Positions 15,179-27,766 of a DNA stretch of 64,000 nucleotides are shown piece by piece. Where the stretch lies: the NCBI GenBank assembly GCA_029783825.1, contig JAREIK010017847.1, positions 31,375-95,374 on the forward strand, written 5' to 3'. Each line of letters begins with the position of its first letter. Within the stretch, counting starts at the first letter, position 1. The stretch comes from Sapria himalayana. Taxonomy: Eukaryota > Streptophyta > Magnoliopsida > Malpighiales > Rafflesiaceae. The notes below the pieces were generated by a model that was not told the origin of the DNA, ran no database searches, and saw only the letters and a list, made by a program, of their open reading frames with translations. The position numbers and the translations under genes were made by a program.

Positions 15179-17287
15179 GTGGAACCTCTCTAAATTAATA
15201 TGATCTGTAGCACAAAAAATTATTAATTAATGGAGGTTATTAATTTATATAACCTTCATCTAAAAAAATCAGAAAATATATCAAAGATATTGCATGATTA
15301 ATCCATGTAAGCCAAATAAATTCGATGTTAATTTCCAAAGTTAAAAGTTGTGCTTAAATTAATCAACTTATATTATGAAATACCAAAGGTCATGACCATG
15401 TTTCCAAGAGTGTTTTCCAGGTGTGGAATATCAAAAGTTCCTCACTTGAATTATAAAGGCTAATGCATACAGTAGTTGAGGTATAGTTTGCCCTTTTTTT
15501 TATTTCTTTTTTCTTCCAAATGAAGCCTTCATCTTTTCTGAGTATTGATCAAAAGCTTAAAATTTGTCATAATAAAGTAGCAAATCCATCCATCAAACAA
15601 TCAGCTCTTGCAAATTCGGCAATGCAAGAATTCAAGCTTTCAAAAGTCCCAACACATGGAACCATCAGCAACATCCTTGCTAAGCGTCAACAATATGAAA
15701 GCATGGACTCAACTGAACTTACATCTAAGCGTCAAAAAGCTGTGAAGCATCCTGAACTTGATAATGTTTTAGAAAATTGGGGTTTACAATGCCAAGGACA
15801 TCGAGTGGTATTATCAGGTGATTTAATCAAGGAAAAGGCTCGTCAATTTGCTAGACAACTTTAACTTGGATAGAGACACCAGAATTTTCTAATGGATGGC
15901 TTGCAAAGTTCAATATTTGCCATGGATTCAAAGCTCAAAAATCATATGGAGAAAGTGGCTCTGGTGATTTAGATGCAATTGACAGAAATATGCCAACAAT
16001 AAAAGAAAAACTTCAAAGCTATTCACTTCAAGACATATACAACATCGATGAAACAGAACTCTTTTATCACATGGCTCCTGATCGAACAATTGCACGAAAT
16101 CAAATTGAAGGTTCTAAGAAGGATAAAACACGTCTAACTTTTGTCTTTGCAGCAAATGCAAATGGGTCTCACAAAATGGAACCTCTCATCATTGGTCATG
16201 CACAAAGGCCACGTGCTTTTAATGGAAAAAGTGGAGAGCAATTGGGTTTCTATTATCACAGCAATGCAAAAGCTTGTATGACTGGACTCATTTTCAGGGA
16301 ATGGCTACAAACGATGGATCAACAAATGCAAGATGCTAATAGAAAAGTCCTACTTTTGTTAGATAATTCTCCTTCACATGTGGTGAGAGATTTGCCTCTT
16401 ACAAATGTTCAAGTTTTTTTTCCAACTAATACAACTTCTAAAATTCAACCAATGGATGCTAGAATAATAGCAGCATTCAAGAGGCGATATAGGCATTTTC
16501 AACTCCAAGATGCAATTGATAGAGATGAACAACAAAAGGGAGACATCTATAAGGGTGCTCAATTGATAGCTATGAAATGGGATAAGGTAGCATGGAGTGA
16601 CATTTCTAGCAAGAAAATAGCCAATTGCTTTAAGCACACAAGTCTCTTTGAAAGAGAAACTCAAAAAAATGAAGTGGGTTCGAAAGAACAAGATATAGAA
16701 AATGAACTTAAAGATGCTATTAATCAACTGCCAATTAGTCGCCCAATGTTTGTTTACGAGCTTATAAATCCCGAGGAAGAGCAACAAGTTGCCCATGAGG
16801 AAATTTCAGATGATGATTTAATAAAATTTTCATCGTCTCATGATCAAGAAGAAGAGGAAGATGGTGAAGTTATGGATGAAAATCTTCCAATGTCAACAAA
16901 AGAAAAATTAAATTTTCTTCATTCTTGTATTGCATTTTTTTATCTTTCAAATCCAAATCATGTTATAGCTCATAAGGTACTTAGAAACATACAATTTGAG
17001 ATACGGACTATTGAAAAAAAAAACAAACTACTTTAGATAGGTATTTTTGTAAGGAATATTAATATTACGAAGCAATATATTTTATCTATGATGTATAGTA
17101 TTTTTAGATTTATAAGGAATATTGATTCTATAAATTAATATTTTTACATAGGGTGTTTTCTTTTTTGCATTAAATAATAGATATTAGAATTATTAAATTA
17201 TACACATTCCATGGAGTCGGTGGATTAATTTTTCATTAAATAATGGAGGTTATTAATTTATAGAATATCAATTTAGGGAGGTTCTAC
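15179..17287 (+). mobile_element. pogo/Tigger-like DNA transposon (Lemi1/Emigrant type), 2.1 kb
   Basis: A nearly whole Tc1/mariner-superfamily element. Its ends are inverted repeats: GTGGAACCTCTCTAAATTAA on the left and, read on the other strand, GTAGAACCTCCCTAAATTGA on the right; 19 of the first 22 bases agree. Both ends abut TA, the target duplication of this superfamily. The subterminal word aatggaggttattaatttat occurs at both ends in direct orientation (15229 and 17242), and near the left end AACCTC and GGAGGTT words can pair into a hairpin. The ends resemble the plant Emigrant/Lemi1 family as known. It carries one transposase with a single frameshift, and has landed in a (TA)n run of the GATA array. 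Confidence 0.93.
15520..17036 (+). pseudogene. pogo/Tigger-like transposase, broken by one frameshift
   Basis: The encoded protein would cut and rejoin the element's DNA in the nucleus. Residues 1-114 (15520-15864) form a CENP-B-type helix-turn-helix region (LSIDQKLKIC near the start, GTISNILAKR later). After a stop at 15862, the product continues in another frame, open from 15855 to the stop at 17034; the net shift is one base. This part begins TWIETPEFSNGWLAKFN, typical of the second CENP-B helix region, and runs into a DDE_1 domain. The three catalytic aspartates are visible: YNIDET (codon at 16047), LLLLDNSPSH (16362) and IQPMDA (16455), with 30 residues between the last two, as in pogo elements. 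An acidic tail follows. Joined length would be about 500 residues, usual for the family. Apart from the shift it has no other stop, so the copy is fairly young. Confidence 0.93.
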
Positions 17288-17457
17288 TATATATATATAT
17301 ATATATATATATTAATTGACTTATAGACATGATAGAGTAAAATACAAAAAAGATAGATAGTTAGACAGATAGATTGATTGAAAGATAGATAGTTATATAG
17401 ATAGATAGATTGACACAGATAAATATAAAAATAGATGGATATTTAGATAGATAAAGA

Positions 17458-17461
<4 letters not shown>
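17288..17461. repeat. Right copy of the ~175-bp block flanking the Tigger-like element
   Basis: It repeats 15001-15176 with a few substitutions and small indels, in the same orientation, including (TA)n, ttaattgacttatagac and attgacacagataaatata. This is much longer than the TA duplication a pogo element makes. Confidence 0.85.
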
Positions 17462-17492
<31 letters not shown>

Positions 17493-20400
17493 GATAGACA
17501 TATAGACAATTAGATCTACATAAAGACACATAGACACATAGACACACATACAGACAAATAGATAGATAGAGTGACAACTTGATAAATAGAAAGTTTGATA
17601 GATAAATACAGAGATAAATTAAAAAATAGAAATAAATATAGAAAGAAAGAAAGTACGATAGATAGATAAAATGAAAGATTGATAGATAGATTAATAGACA
17701 CATAGATCTACAAATATATAAATGGTTTGATAAAAATAATGTTAGATAGATTGATAGACATATTGATAGAATGATTTTTAGACAAATTGATAGAATGTTT
17801 GATAAAAAATTGATATATAGATAGATATATTGATCGATAGATATATTATTATATAGATATATAGATAAATGAATAGATAAACACAAACATATATATGTAG
17901 ATAGATAGATAAATAGATAGAGAAATAGATATACAGATAGATAAATAAATAGAAAGATAGATTGATTGATAGACAGATAGATAGACCAATCAATATAAAG
18001 ATAGATAGATAATAATATAAATAGTTAGATAGACAAAATGAAAGATAGATAGATAAATAAAGAGTTTGATATACAAATAGATAGAAAATTGTTAGATAGA
18101 CAGTCTTATAAATTGGCTGAGAAATAAGTAAATAGATAGTCAATTAGATAGATAGACAGATAGATAGAAAATAGATAGATAAAGATATTTATAGACAGAT
18201 AGATAGATATATCAATAGATAGATAAATAGGTAGAAAGATAGCCAGACAAAGATATAGATATATAAACAGATAGATAAACATATATATAGAAAGATAGAT
18301 AGACACATAGATATACATATAGATACAGCGATAGATAAAGAGATAGATAGAGAGATAATTGACAGTTAGATTGACATATAGAAAGATATAGAGATTGATA
18401 GTCAAATAGATAGAAAAATTGAATGATATAAAAACTAACATATTGACAAACATATAGATTGATAGACAGAAAGATAGATAAATTAACAAATAGATACAAA
18501 GATAGAAAGAAATATAAATAGATAGATAAATAGAATGATTGATAGATAGATTGATAGTTATATATATTGATAGATAGATAGATGGATTGATAGAAATATT
18601 TATAGATGGGTTGATAGAAAGATTTATAGATAGATTTATAGAAAAATTGATAATCCATTTTATAGGAAAATCAATAGATAGATGGATAGATTGATAGATT
18701 ATTAGATAGATAGATAGATGAATAGATTATCAGACAAATTGATAGGTAGATAGACATATATATAGATGTAGAAATAGACAGATAGATAGATATACAAATA
18801 GAAAGTTAGATAGATGAAATTATAGATAGACATATAGATAGACAAATAGATGGAAAGAAAGATAGATAGAAATATAAATAGATAGATAAACATAATGATA
18901 GATTATTAGATAAATAGATATTTTGATATAAATATAGATTGATAGATAAATAAACAGATAGATTGATAAATAGATATATAGATAGATAGATAGATACACA
19001 AATAGATAGATAGATACACAAATAGATAGATAGATATAAAGATAAAAAGATATATAGACAGATAGACATACATATAGATAGATAGACATATAGATCAGAT
19101 AGATAGATATACAGATCAATACATAGATATATAGGCAGAAATATAGATAGACAAAAATATAGATAGATAGATAAAGTAATAGATAGACATATATAAAGTC
19201 AGAAAGATAGATATACAGATAGATAGATAGTAAGATAGATAGAAAGATAGATAAACATGTATATAGACATACAAATATAGTGATAGATAAACAAACGGAT
19301 CTATAGATAAATTACCATAAAGATAGATAGATAGATAAATAGATAGAGAGATAGACAAATAGATAGACAAATACATAGATAGAAAGACTGACAAATCAAT
19401 AGATAGATAAATTAATAAACATACATACATATAAATTGACAAACAAATAGAAAGATTGAAATAAAGATAGATAAAATTATAGATAAATAGAAATATTGAT
19501 AAATAGAATGATACATAGATAGATCGACAGATAGACAGATGGATTGATAGAAAGATGGATATATAAACTGATAGATAGATTGATTGATAGATTGATAGAT
19601 TGATAAGAAGATTTATAGATAAATTTATAGATAGTTTGATAAAAAAAATTGATAGTTAGATAGATAGAATGATCGATCAAAAGATAATTTGATTTATAGA
19701 TAGACTAATAGATTATTAGATACATAGATTGGTACATAGATAGATAGATAAACAAATAGAAAGATAAAAATATTGAATGATAGATAGAGAGATAGATAGA
19801 CAAATATGTAGAATGAAAAATTGTTAGAAATATAGGTAGATTGTTAGATAGACATATAGATAAATTGATAGATAAAAAGATAGATTGATAGATATAAAGA
19901 TAAATATATAAACATATAAATAGACAGATAGATAGACATAATGATAGATACATAGATAGATAGATCGATAAATAAATAATATATAATATATATATATATA
20001 TAAACAAGAAGATAGAAAGACGGATAGATAAGGCAAATAGATAGATAGACATATAGTTAAATAGATAGATAGGTAGATAGATAGATAGATAGATAGTTAG
20101 ACATATATATAGATAGCTAGATGGATAGATTGATGGATAGATAGTTAGACAAATAGATAGATAGTTATATATATAGATACATAGACAAATAGATAGATAG
20201 TTATAAATATAGACAGATACATATATAAAAAGATAGATAGATTGACAAAAATATAGATATATAGATAGATATATTGACTAATAGATAGACATATAGATAG
20301 ATATTTAGATAAATAGATAAATAGATAGATACATAGACAGACAGATAGATAAATAGATAGATAGAACGATAGATTATTTAAATATTTATATATATATGTA

Positions 20401-21451
20401 TGTATGTATGTATGTATATAGATAGATAGATAGATATATAAATAGATAGACAGACATATAGATAGATAGATAGATTGATAAATAGATAGATAGATAAATA
20501 GATAAATAGATAGATTTACCGACAAATAGATAGATAGACATATAGTTATATAGATAGATACACAGTTTAATGTACGTATATAAAAATAGAAAGATAGAAA
20601 GATAGAAACATAAAAAGATAGACAGACAAACAGATGGATGGATAAAAATATTGATAGATATATAGATAGATAGACAAAAAGATACACAGTCAGACAGATA
20701 ATTAGATATATAGACAAATACATAAATAAATAGATAGATCGATAGATAGATAATATATGATAGATAAAGTGATAGATAGATAGATAGACATATAGATTAA
20801 AAGATAGATAGACCGATAAATAGATAGATAGATATACAAATAGATAGAAAAACATATGAATAGATAGTTAGATAGAAAGATAAGTAGGTAGGTAAATAGA
20901 TTTAAGATAGATAAATAGATAGAAAGACACACAGACAGATAGATAAAAGAATGAAAGTTATAAAGACAAATAGATTCATAGACAGACATAGATAAATTGG
21001 AGCACAAATGGAAAGAAAGATAGATATATAGATAGATAGATAAACATTCTGATTGATATGTACATTTATAGATAGATAGATAGACAGATAGATAGCTAGA
21101 TATATAGATAGATAAACATATTGTTATAAAGATAGATAGATAGATACATAAAAAAATTGATTAATATATAGAAAGACTGATATTTAGACAAATATATAGA
21201 TAGTTAGATAGACGAATAGATTGACACAAAGATAGATTGATAGATATTTTGATAGACAAATTGATAGTTATATAGATAAAAAGATTGATATTTATATTTA
21301 TAGACACAATGATAGACAAATAGATAAACAGATAGATAGAAAGATTCATAGACAGATTAATGACAAATGAATATATAGATAGATAGACAGACAGATAGAC
21401 AGATAGAATATACGTAGATCGATAGATAAATAGACAAATATAGATTGACAG
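17288..21451 (+). repeat. (GATA)n array, second block
   Basis: Continuation of the array after the Tigger-like element, same orientation. The first 174 bases repeat the block seen left of the transposon. No gene was seen. (TA)n runs lie at 17288-17312 and 17462-17489. Confidence 0.96.
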
Positions 21452-21690
21452 TGTCACATCCCACTTTGTTTAGGATGTGACTGGCACTCTGGAATGGGTA
21501 GACTTAAGGACATCCAAAACCCATAGCAAGCCTAAGTCTCATAATATCTAACAAAAATTCAGCATGACCTATTCATTTCTATAACAAAAGTCTAAATTTA
21601 TTATCCGCAATATCAATCTAAAATCTACTAACCATTAACTCAAAATCTCATATCATGATATCATCTCAAATAACATGACCAATAGTTTGA
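21452..21690 (+). mobile_element. Non-array insert, possible LTR 5' fragment
   Basis: About 240 bases of unrelated sequence interrupt the GATA array. The insert starts TGTCACATCC and has a perfect 9-bp inverted repeat, GTCACATCC (21453-21461) and GGATGTGAC (21473-21481), followed by TGGCAC. A TGTCAC start with such a hairpin is common at the 5' ends of plant Ty3-type LTRs, so a truncated LTR is the best guess. There is no matching 3' end and no coding content. Confidence 0.4.
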
Positions 21691-24104
21691 TAAATAGAAA
21701 GATTGACAGATAGATCTATAGATAGATAGATAGAGATATAGAAGATACATAGATAGAAAGTTAAACAAATAGATAAATAGAAACACAGATAGATGGATAA
21801 ACACATTGACTTATAGACTGATAGACTAATAGATAGGTAGAAAGATTGATAGATTCACGAATTGATAGATTTATAGATTTATAGATTGATAGAAAAACAA
21901 ATAGTTAAATAGATAGATAGATAGATAGATAAATAGATAGTTAGATAGATAAACCAATAGATAAATAGACAGATAAATAGATAGACCAAAATATAGATAT
22001 ATAGATAGATAGACATATAGATATATAGATAGATAGACTTATAGACAAAAAAATAGTTAGAGAGATAGACAAATAGACTAATTAATATATTGATAAATAG
22101 AAAGATAAATAGATAGATACATAGATTGATTGATAAACTAATAGATAGAAAAATAGTTAAATAGATAGATAGATAGGACATATAAATAAATATACCGATA
22201 GATAAATGGATAGACACATAAATTTATTGACTTATAAACTAAAAACCATATAGATAGATAGATTAATATATAGGTAGAATGATTGAAAGATTGGAAGATA
22301 GGTAGATAGACAAATTGATAGATATATAGATTAATTTATATATAGGAAAATAGACAGATAGATAAATAGATAATAGACATATAGAAAGACAGAAAGACAT
22401 AAAGATAGATAGACAAATAGATAGATAGATAGATAAATAGACAAATACATATATAGAAAATTAGATAGATAGACAGATAGAAAAAAATGTCAGAGTGATA
22501 GTTAGAGAGTTACAAAGATAGATAAATAGATAAATAGATAGATAGATAGATAGATAGACAAATAAAAAGATAGATATACTGACAAATAGATAGATAGATA
22601 TATAAAGTTATAGACTTATAGACTCATATATGAATAGTGAGATAGGGAATTAGATAGATATAGATATAGACATATAGACATATAGATAGAAAGATAGATA
22701 GACATATAGATAGAAAAAACTATAGATAGATAGATAGATGGAATGATATATATATATATATATATTGATAGATAGATTATTAGATAAAAATACAATTAGA
22801 TAGTTATATAGATAGATAGATAAATAGATGGACACAAAAAATATAAACACATATAAAGATAGATAGACAGTTATACAAATAGACATATAGATAGATAGAC
22901 AGATAGACAGATAGACACATAATCTGATAGACAAATAGATAGACAGATAAATAGATAGAAAAATAAACAGATATATAGAAAAATAAATAGACATATAAAT
23001 ATATAGATAGATAGAAAAATAGATAGATAGACACATAGACTAATAGACTAATAGACTAAAAGAGAGATTAACACATACACTGATAGACTAAAAGTTAGAT
23101 AAAAAGATTGAGAGATAGACAAATAGATAGATAAATAGATAGATAGATACTCATCCAAATAGATAGAAAGATAGAAAGATAGATAGTTAGATAGATAGAT
23201 AGATAGACAGATACATAGATAGACAGATAAACATATAAAAAGATAGAAAAATAAATACATCTGATATATAGATAGAAAGTTAAAAAGATATATAAATTGA
23301 TAAATAAAAAAATACATAGGCAGATAGATTGATAGAAAGATAGGCAAATAGACAAATAGCTAAATTGATAGACAAATAAGCAAATAGATATTTAGATAGA
23401 TAAATTGATAGATTCATTGAATGGCAGATAGATAGATAAATAGAATAGCATAAGAGAGATTAAAAGATAGAGAGATAGATAAAAAGATAGATATATAGTT
23501 AGAGTTATAAGATGACTAATAGACATATAGACAAATTGATAAATAGAGAGATAGATAGACATTTATATAGATAAATTGAAATATAGTTAGATAGATATAT
23601 ATATAAAAAGATAAATAGAAATACACAGAAAGATAGATAGACATATAGAAAGATAGATAGACATTTTTAAGATGGACATAAAGATAGATAGATAGATAGA
23701 TAGAAACATGGATAATCAAATATATAGATAAATATTTGGACAGACAGATATTTAGATAGATAATAAATAGATAGATAGATAGATAGATAGATAGAAAGAT
23801 AAATAAATACACTAAATGACAGAGATACATATAGAAAGATTGCTAGATATATATAGATAGATAGATAAAGAAATAGATATATACATAGATAGAAAGATAG
23901 ATAGAAAGATATATATATACAGTTAGAGTTATAGAATCACTAATACATAAAATTATAAATTGATATATAGGGATATAGATAGATAGACATATATATTGAA
24001 AGATTGAAATATAGTTTGATAGATAGAAAGAAATATAGATAAAGTGATAAATAAAAATACACATATAAAGATAGATAGATAGACATGTAGAAAGATAGAT
24101 AGAC
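21691..24104 (+). repeat. (GATA)n array, third block
   Basis: Same array and orientation as before, ending at a sharp switch to the complementary repeat near 24105. No gene was seen. Confidence 0.96.
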
Positions 24105-24112
24105 ATCTTTCT
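24089..24112. repeat. Inverted repeat at the array orientation switch
   Basis: AGAAAGAT (24089-24096), an 8-base spacer and ATCTTTCT (24105-24112) form a perfect palindrome exactly where GATA turns into TATC. This is the left breakpoint of an inversion or the centre of an inverted duplication. Confidence 0.85.
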
Positions 24113-26177
24113 TTATATAAGTCAATCTATTTAACTATCTATTTCTCTATATGTCTATATGTCTACTTATCAATATATGTTACTATCTATTTATCTATCT
24201 ATTTAATTGTTTAACTATTTTTGTGTCAATATGTCTACAAATAAATCGATCGATATATATATATATATATATCCATCTATCAATATGTATATCTATCAAT
24301 TTGTATGTCGATCTGCCTTTTTGTCTATCTGTTTTTTTGTCTATCTATCTAATTATATGTCTAACTATCTATCTATCTATCGATGTATCTGTTTATCTGT
24401 CTATATATCTATCTTTTAGTCTATCTATTTATCTATTAATCTATCTATATATTTGTTGATCTATCTTTCTGTCAAAATGTCCATCTTTTTATTTACCTAT
24501 ATATCGTTCTATTAGTCTACAATCTATATTTCTATGTGTCTATCCATCAATATGTCTATATATATATATATATATATATGTCTATCTATATATTTGTTTA
24601 AATATCTATATGTCTATCTTTTTATCTATATATTTATCTAGTTGTCTATCTATCTAACTACCTATCTATCAGTCTATATGTCTATCTCTCAAGCTATCTA
24701 TTAGTTTTTCAATCTATCTATTTATCTGTTTATCTGTCTATTTGTATGCTTGTCTATTTGTCTTTCTATTTATCTGTCTAGCTATCTATATGTCTATCTA
24801 TCTATCATTCTCTTTGTCTATCTATCTATATAACTATTTCTTTATTTTTTTATTTATCTAAATCTATATATGTGTATATATGTATCTATGTTACTATATA
24901 ACTATCTATCTTTCTATCTATCTGTCTAACTATCTAACTATCTTTCTTTATAACTTTTTATCTATCTGTCAATCTGTCTATTTTGTTAAACAATCTAACT
25001 ACATTATAGTCTGTCTTTTGATTTGTTTATCTGTCTATCTATCTATTTATGTATCTATCTATTTGTTTATTTATCTTTTTTTCTATCTATCTTTGTGTCT
25101 ATGTATCTATATGTCTATATATTTATATGTATCTCTATCTATCTGACTATCTTTCTATCTAGCTATCTATCTATCTATCTATCTGTCTGTCTATCTTTTA
25201 ATATGTCTTTTGTCCTATCTATCTATCTATTTATCTATCTATTTATCTAACTATCTTACTATCTAACTATCTACTATCTATCTATCTACCTGTCTATCTA
25301 TCTAGCTATCTATCTATCTATCTATCTAACTTTCTTTTAATCTATAAGTCTAATTATCTATTTGTCTATCAAACTATTTATCTAACTATCTTTGTGCTTA
25401 TATATCTATCTATTTGACTATCTATCTTTCTATCTTTCTATCTAACTATCTAACTCTCTAACTATCTATCTAACTATCAACTATCTATGTATCTATCTAT
25501 CTATCTATCTATCTACCTTCCTATCTATCTATCTATCTTTCTAACTATCTAACTTTATTTCAGTCTATTAGTCTATGTGTCTATTTGTATATCTAACTAT
25601 TTGTCTACCTCACTTTATTCTTTTCTATCTATATATCTATCTACCAATCTGCTTATATGTCTTTCTATCTATCATTTTATTTGTCTATATATCTATCTAT
25701 CTATCTAACTATCTATCTATAAATCTATTTATTTTATTATCTATCAATTAATCAATCTATTTGTCTATATGTCTTTCTATCTCTTTCTCTCTCAATCTCT
25801 TTATTTTTGATCTATCTATCTATATATTTAACTATCTTCTATCAATCTATGTTTCTATCTATTTATATATCTATATGTTCATTTATCTATCTATCTATCT
25901 ATCTATAATACTATCTATCTATATATCTTGCTATCTTTCTTTCTTTATGTCTATCTACCTTTATATCTATATATCTATCTATATGTATATCTATCTATCA
26001 ATCTATATACATATATATCTATCTTTCTTTCTATGTTTATGTGTATATCTATTTATTTGTCTATCTGCCTTTCTATATATGTGTCTATATGTATATATAT
26101 CTATGCATATATCTATTTATCTCTCTATTTGTAGATATATTTATCTATCACTATATATTTATCTATGTATATATTTT
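24105..26177 (-). repeat. Inverted array segment, (TATC)n on the + strand
   Basis: About 2.1 kb of the same tetranucleotide array in the opposite orientation. The false Tyr-Leu-Ser-Ile reading frames appear on the + strand only here, which confirms the flip independently. The right side joins the SMXL fragment copy at about 26178. No gene was seen. Confidence 0.96.
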
Positions 26178-26545
26178 TTACTGTGCTTTCTATGCTTGCC
26201 ACACACTCTTCCATAATCACGATGTTTCTTTTCTTCCTCTCCATCACCTGTAAAACCCTCATCATATCTTCGTTCTTTGTTAGTTTTTCTAATGACTAGC
26301 TTAAGTCGTTCCACCAATTGTTCAAATTGATTGAAAGAAAGAAATGGAAGAAGAAAAAATTGGCTACTGTTAGTGGTTTTATGGCTTATTTCATGTATGA
26401 ATTCCTGAGAACTGGAGTGAAATTTGCAGTGGCAGACAGGGTGGTGGATGTACTTTTGGAACAAATATCCATAGATACGGCTCGTTCAATCTTGTTTTTC
26501 ACTATGTTGGATGCCACACACACTCCCGTTATTCCCAATACTTGA
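26178..26545 (-). pseudogene. SMXL (SMAX1-LIKE) gene fragment, truncated copy
   Basis: Read on the minus strand, this is a diverged copy of 46003-46370. It shows VASNIVKNKIERAVSMDIC, KPLTVAN and, near its end, VMERKKRNIVIMEECVASIE words, which fit the Clp-N to first nucleotide-binding region of plant SMXL proteins (repressors in strigolactone and karrikin signalling). It has stops and frameshifts. The homology stops at the array junction near 26178, so the array truncates it. Read on the minus strand it lies downstream of the SmF exons at 26823-27026, exactly as in the larger copy at 45.5-48.2 kb. Confidence 0.75.
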
Positions 26546-26589
26546 ATTATAAAATTTTTAAAATTTAATAGGTGGCATTCACAATACCG

Positions 26590-26748
26590 GCCTTTGTTTT
26601 TTAAAATTCAATATCATTGCAGTGACCATCATTCACGACAACTTAAAATGTCATGCTATTTCCAGATGCATTAGTTTGGTAATATTTTTCAAACTAGCAT
26701 TATATTTTGGATTTTTTATTTAAAACATATTATTTCCATACAAAACTC
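26590..26748. repeat. Terminal inverted repeat of the Pack-MULE, inverted locus copy
   Basis: About 160 bases that match the two terminal repeats at 45800-45958 (reverse complement) and 47630-47790 (direct), including attttttatttaaaacatat and ggtaatatttttcaaac. It lies between the SMXL fragment and the SmF exons, as the 5' terminal repeat does in the other locus copy. The other end of this element copy is lost. Confidence 0.8.
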
Positions 26749-26822
26749 ATTATAAATGCCAAACAAAAAGGAAATGGAAGTTTAAATGACAACAATCTAC
26801 ATAGTATTGAATTTTTTTACAC

Positions 26823-27026
26823 TTGTAGGTTCATATAAGAATCCACCGAAGCAAGGAAATCTGAAAGAAACAAAATAAAAAATGAGAAAAAAAATGCAAT
26901 GAACAAGAAAAGAACACAAGGTATCTCACCTTTGTATTCCATTCCCCACTTGAGTTTTACAATGACTGTCTTCCTAATCAAGTTGTTAAGAAAAGGCTTG
27001 GGATTAATGTGGATGGTATGTAACAT
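26823..27026 (-). pseudogene. SmF (Sm-like snRNP F) exons 1-2, inverted partial copy
   Basis: SmF is one of the seven Sm ring proteins of spliceosomal snRNPs. On the minus strand, 27026-26930 encodes [19 protein letters not shown] then [12 protein letters not shown], close to the N-terminal Sm1 motif of plant SmF, and ends at a good donor (AAAG|GTGAGA). A short intron follows, then exon 26860-26823 encodes [12 protein letters not shown] with a good acceptor and donor. The junction codon gives Asp where SmF has Gly. Exons 3 and 4 are missing because the locus is truncated by the array. Both exons are open, but the gene cannot be complete. Confidence 0.9.
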
Positions 27027-27171
27027 TCAGCAATAAAAAAACTAATGAACGGTGCTATCATGCACGTATGCATCAAATATTTTTATGCATTTACTTAAAA
27101 ATGCATAGGCATGTATATATGCAATATACATGTACACAACATGAATATAGTATAACTATATGCATCCAAGC

Positions 27172-27210
<39 letters not shown>

Positions 27211-27762
27211 CACACACTATTTTCTTATCTTCTCATATTTCTTTATCTTATCCATATATTGTACATTTCTAATTCAACTGAACCATTGATGCATCGAAAA
27301 GGTCATTACCAAAAATCAAAATTTTTTTTTTCTAATCTACATATCCTACATGATCTAAAATTTATTATTAAGTTTTTTTGCTTGTGAAAACTATAAGACA
27401 ATTTTTTTATTAAAAATAAATGACCATTTGAAAGAATATTTGATGGTTGTGAGCATGAATAGTTAATCTTGCTTCGATGCACGAGATATTATAAGCTAGT
27501 ATTAATATCATTTACGAAAGCAAAAAATCTATGAATATATTGTGCACACAAAAAATTATAATAAAACAAAAAAACTTGATTACTACTTCATACAAATTTT
27601 CTTTTAAACTCTCATTATCATCATCAACAAAATCTTATCTCAATACTATTGTGAACAAATGTTACTCTAACCATAATAACATGAGTTCAATCAGCAAGAA
27701 TACCAAATATATTTCATCAAGATGCTTGTCAAATCACCTATAATGATGTTCAAGTAGATATC
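27027..27762. other. AT-rich non-coding stretch with (AC)n microsatellite
   Basis: No gene was seen. A CA/AC dinucleotide run of about 45 bases covers 27171-27217. The rest is AT-rich with short homopolymers. Confidence 0.6.
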
Positions 27763-27766
27763 TTAC

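Noticed and set aside
16374..16796. 140-codon minus-strand open frame
   Set aside because: It is the antisense shadow of the transposase DDE domain.
2474..24104. CRISPR-like array of regularly spaced repeats
   Set aside because: The repeat unit is four bases with no unique spacers, and the window is a plant nuclear genome.
2474..24104. Bkm-like GATA satellite as a mark of a sex chromosome
   Set aside because: GATA arrays are also common near autosomal plant centromeres; nothing in the window bears on sex linkage.
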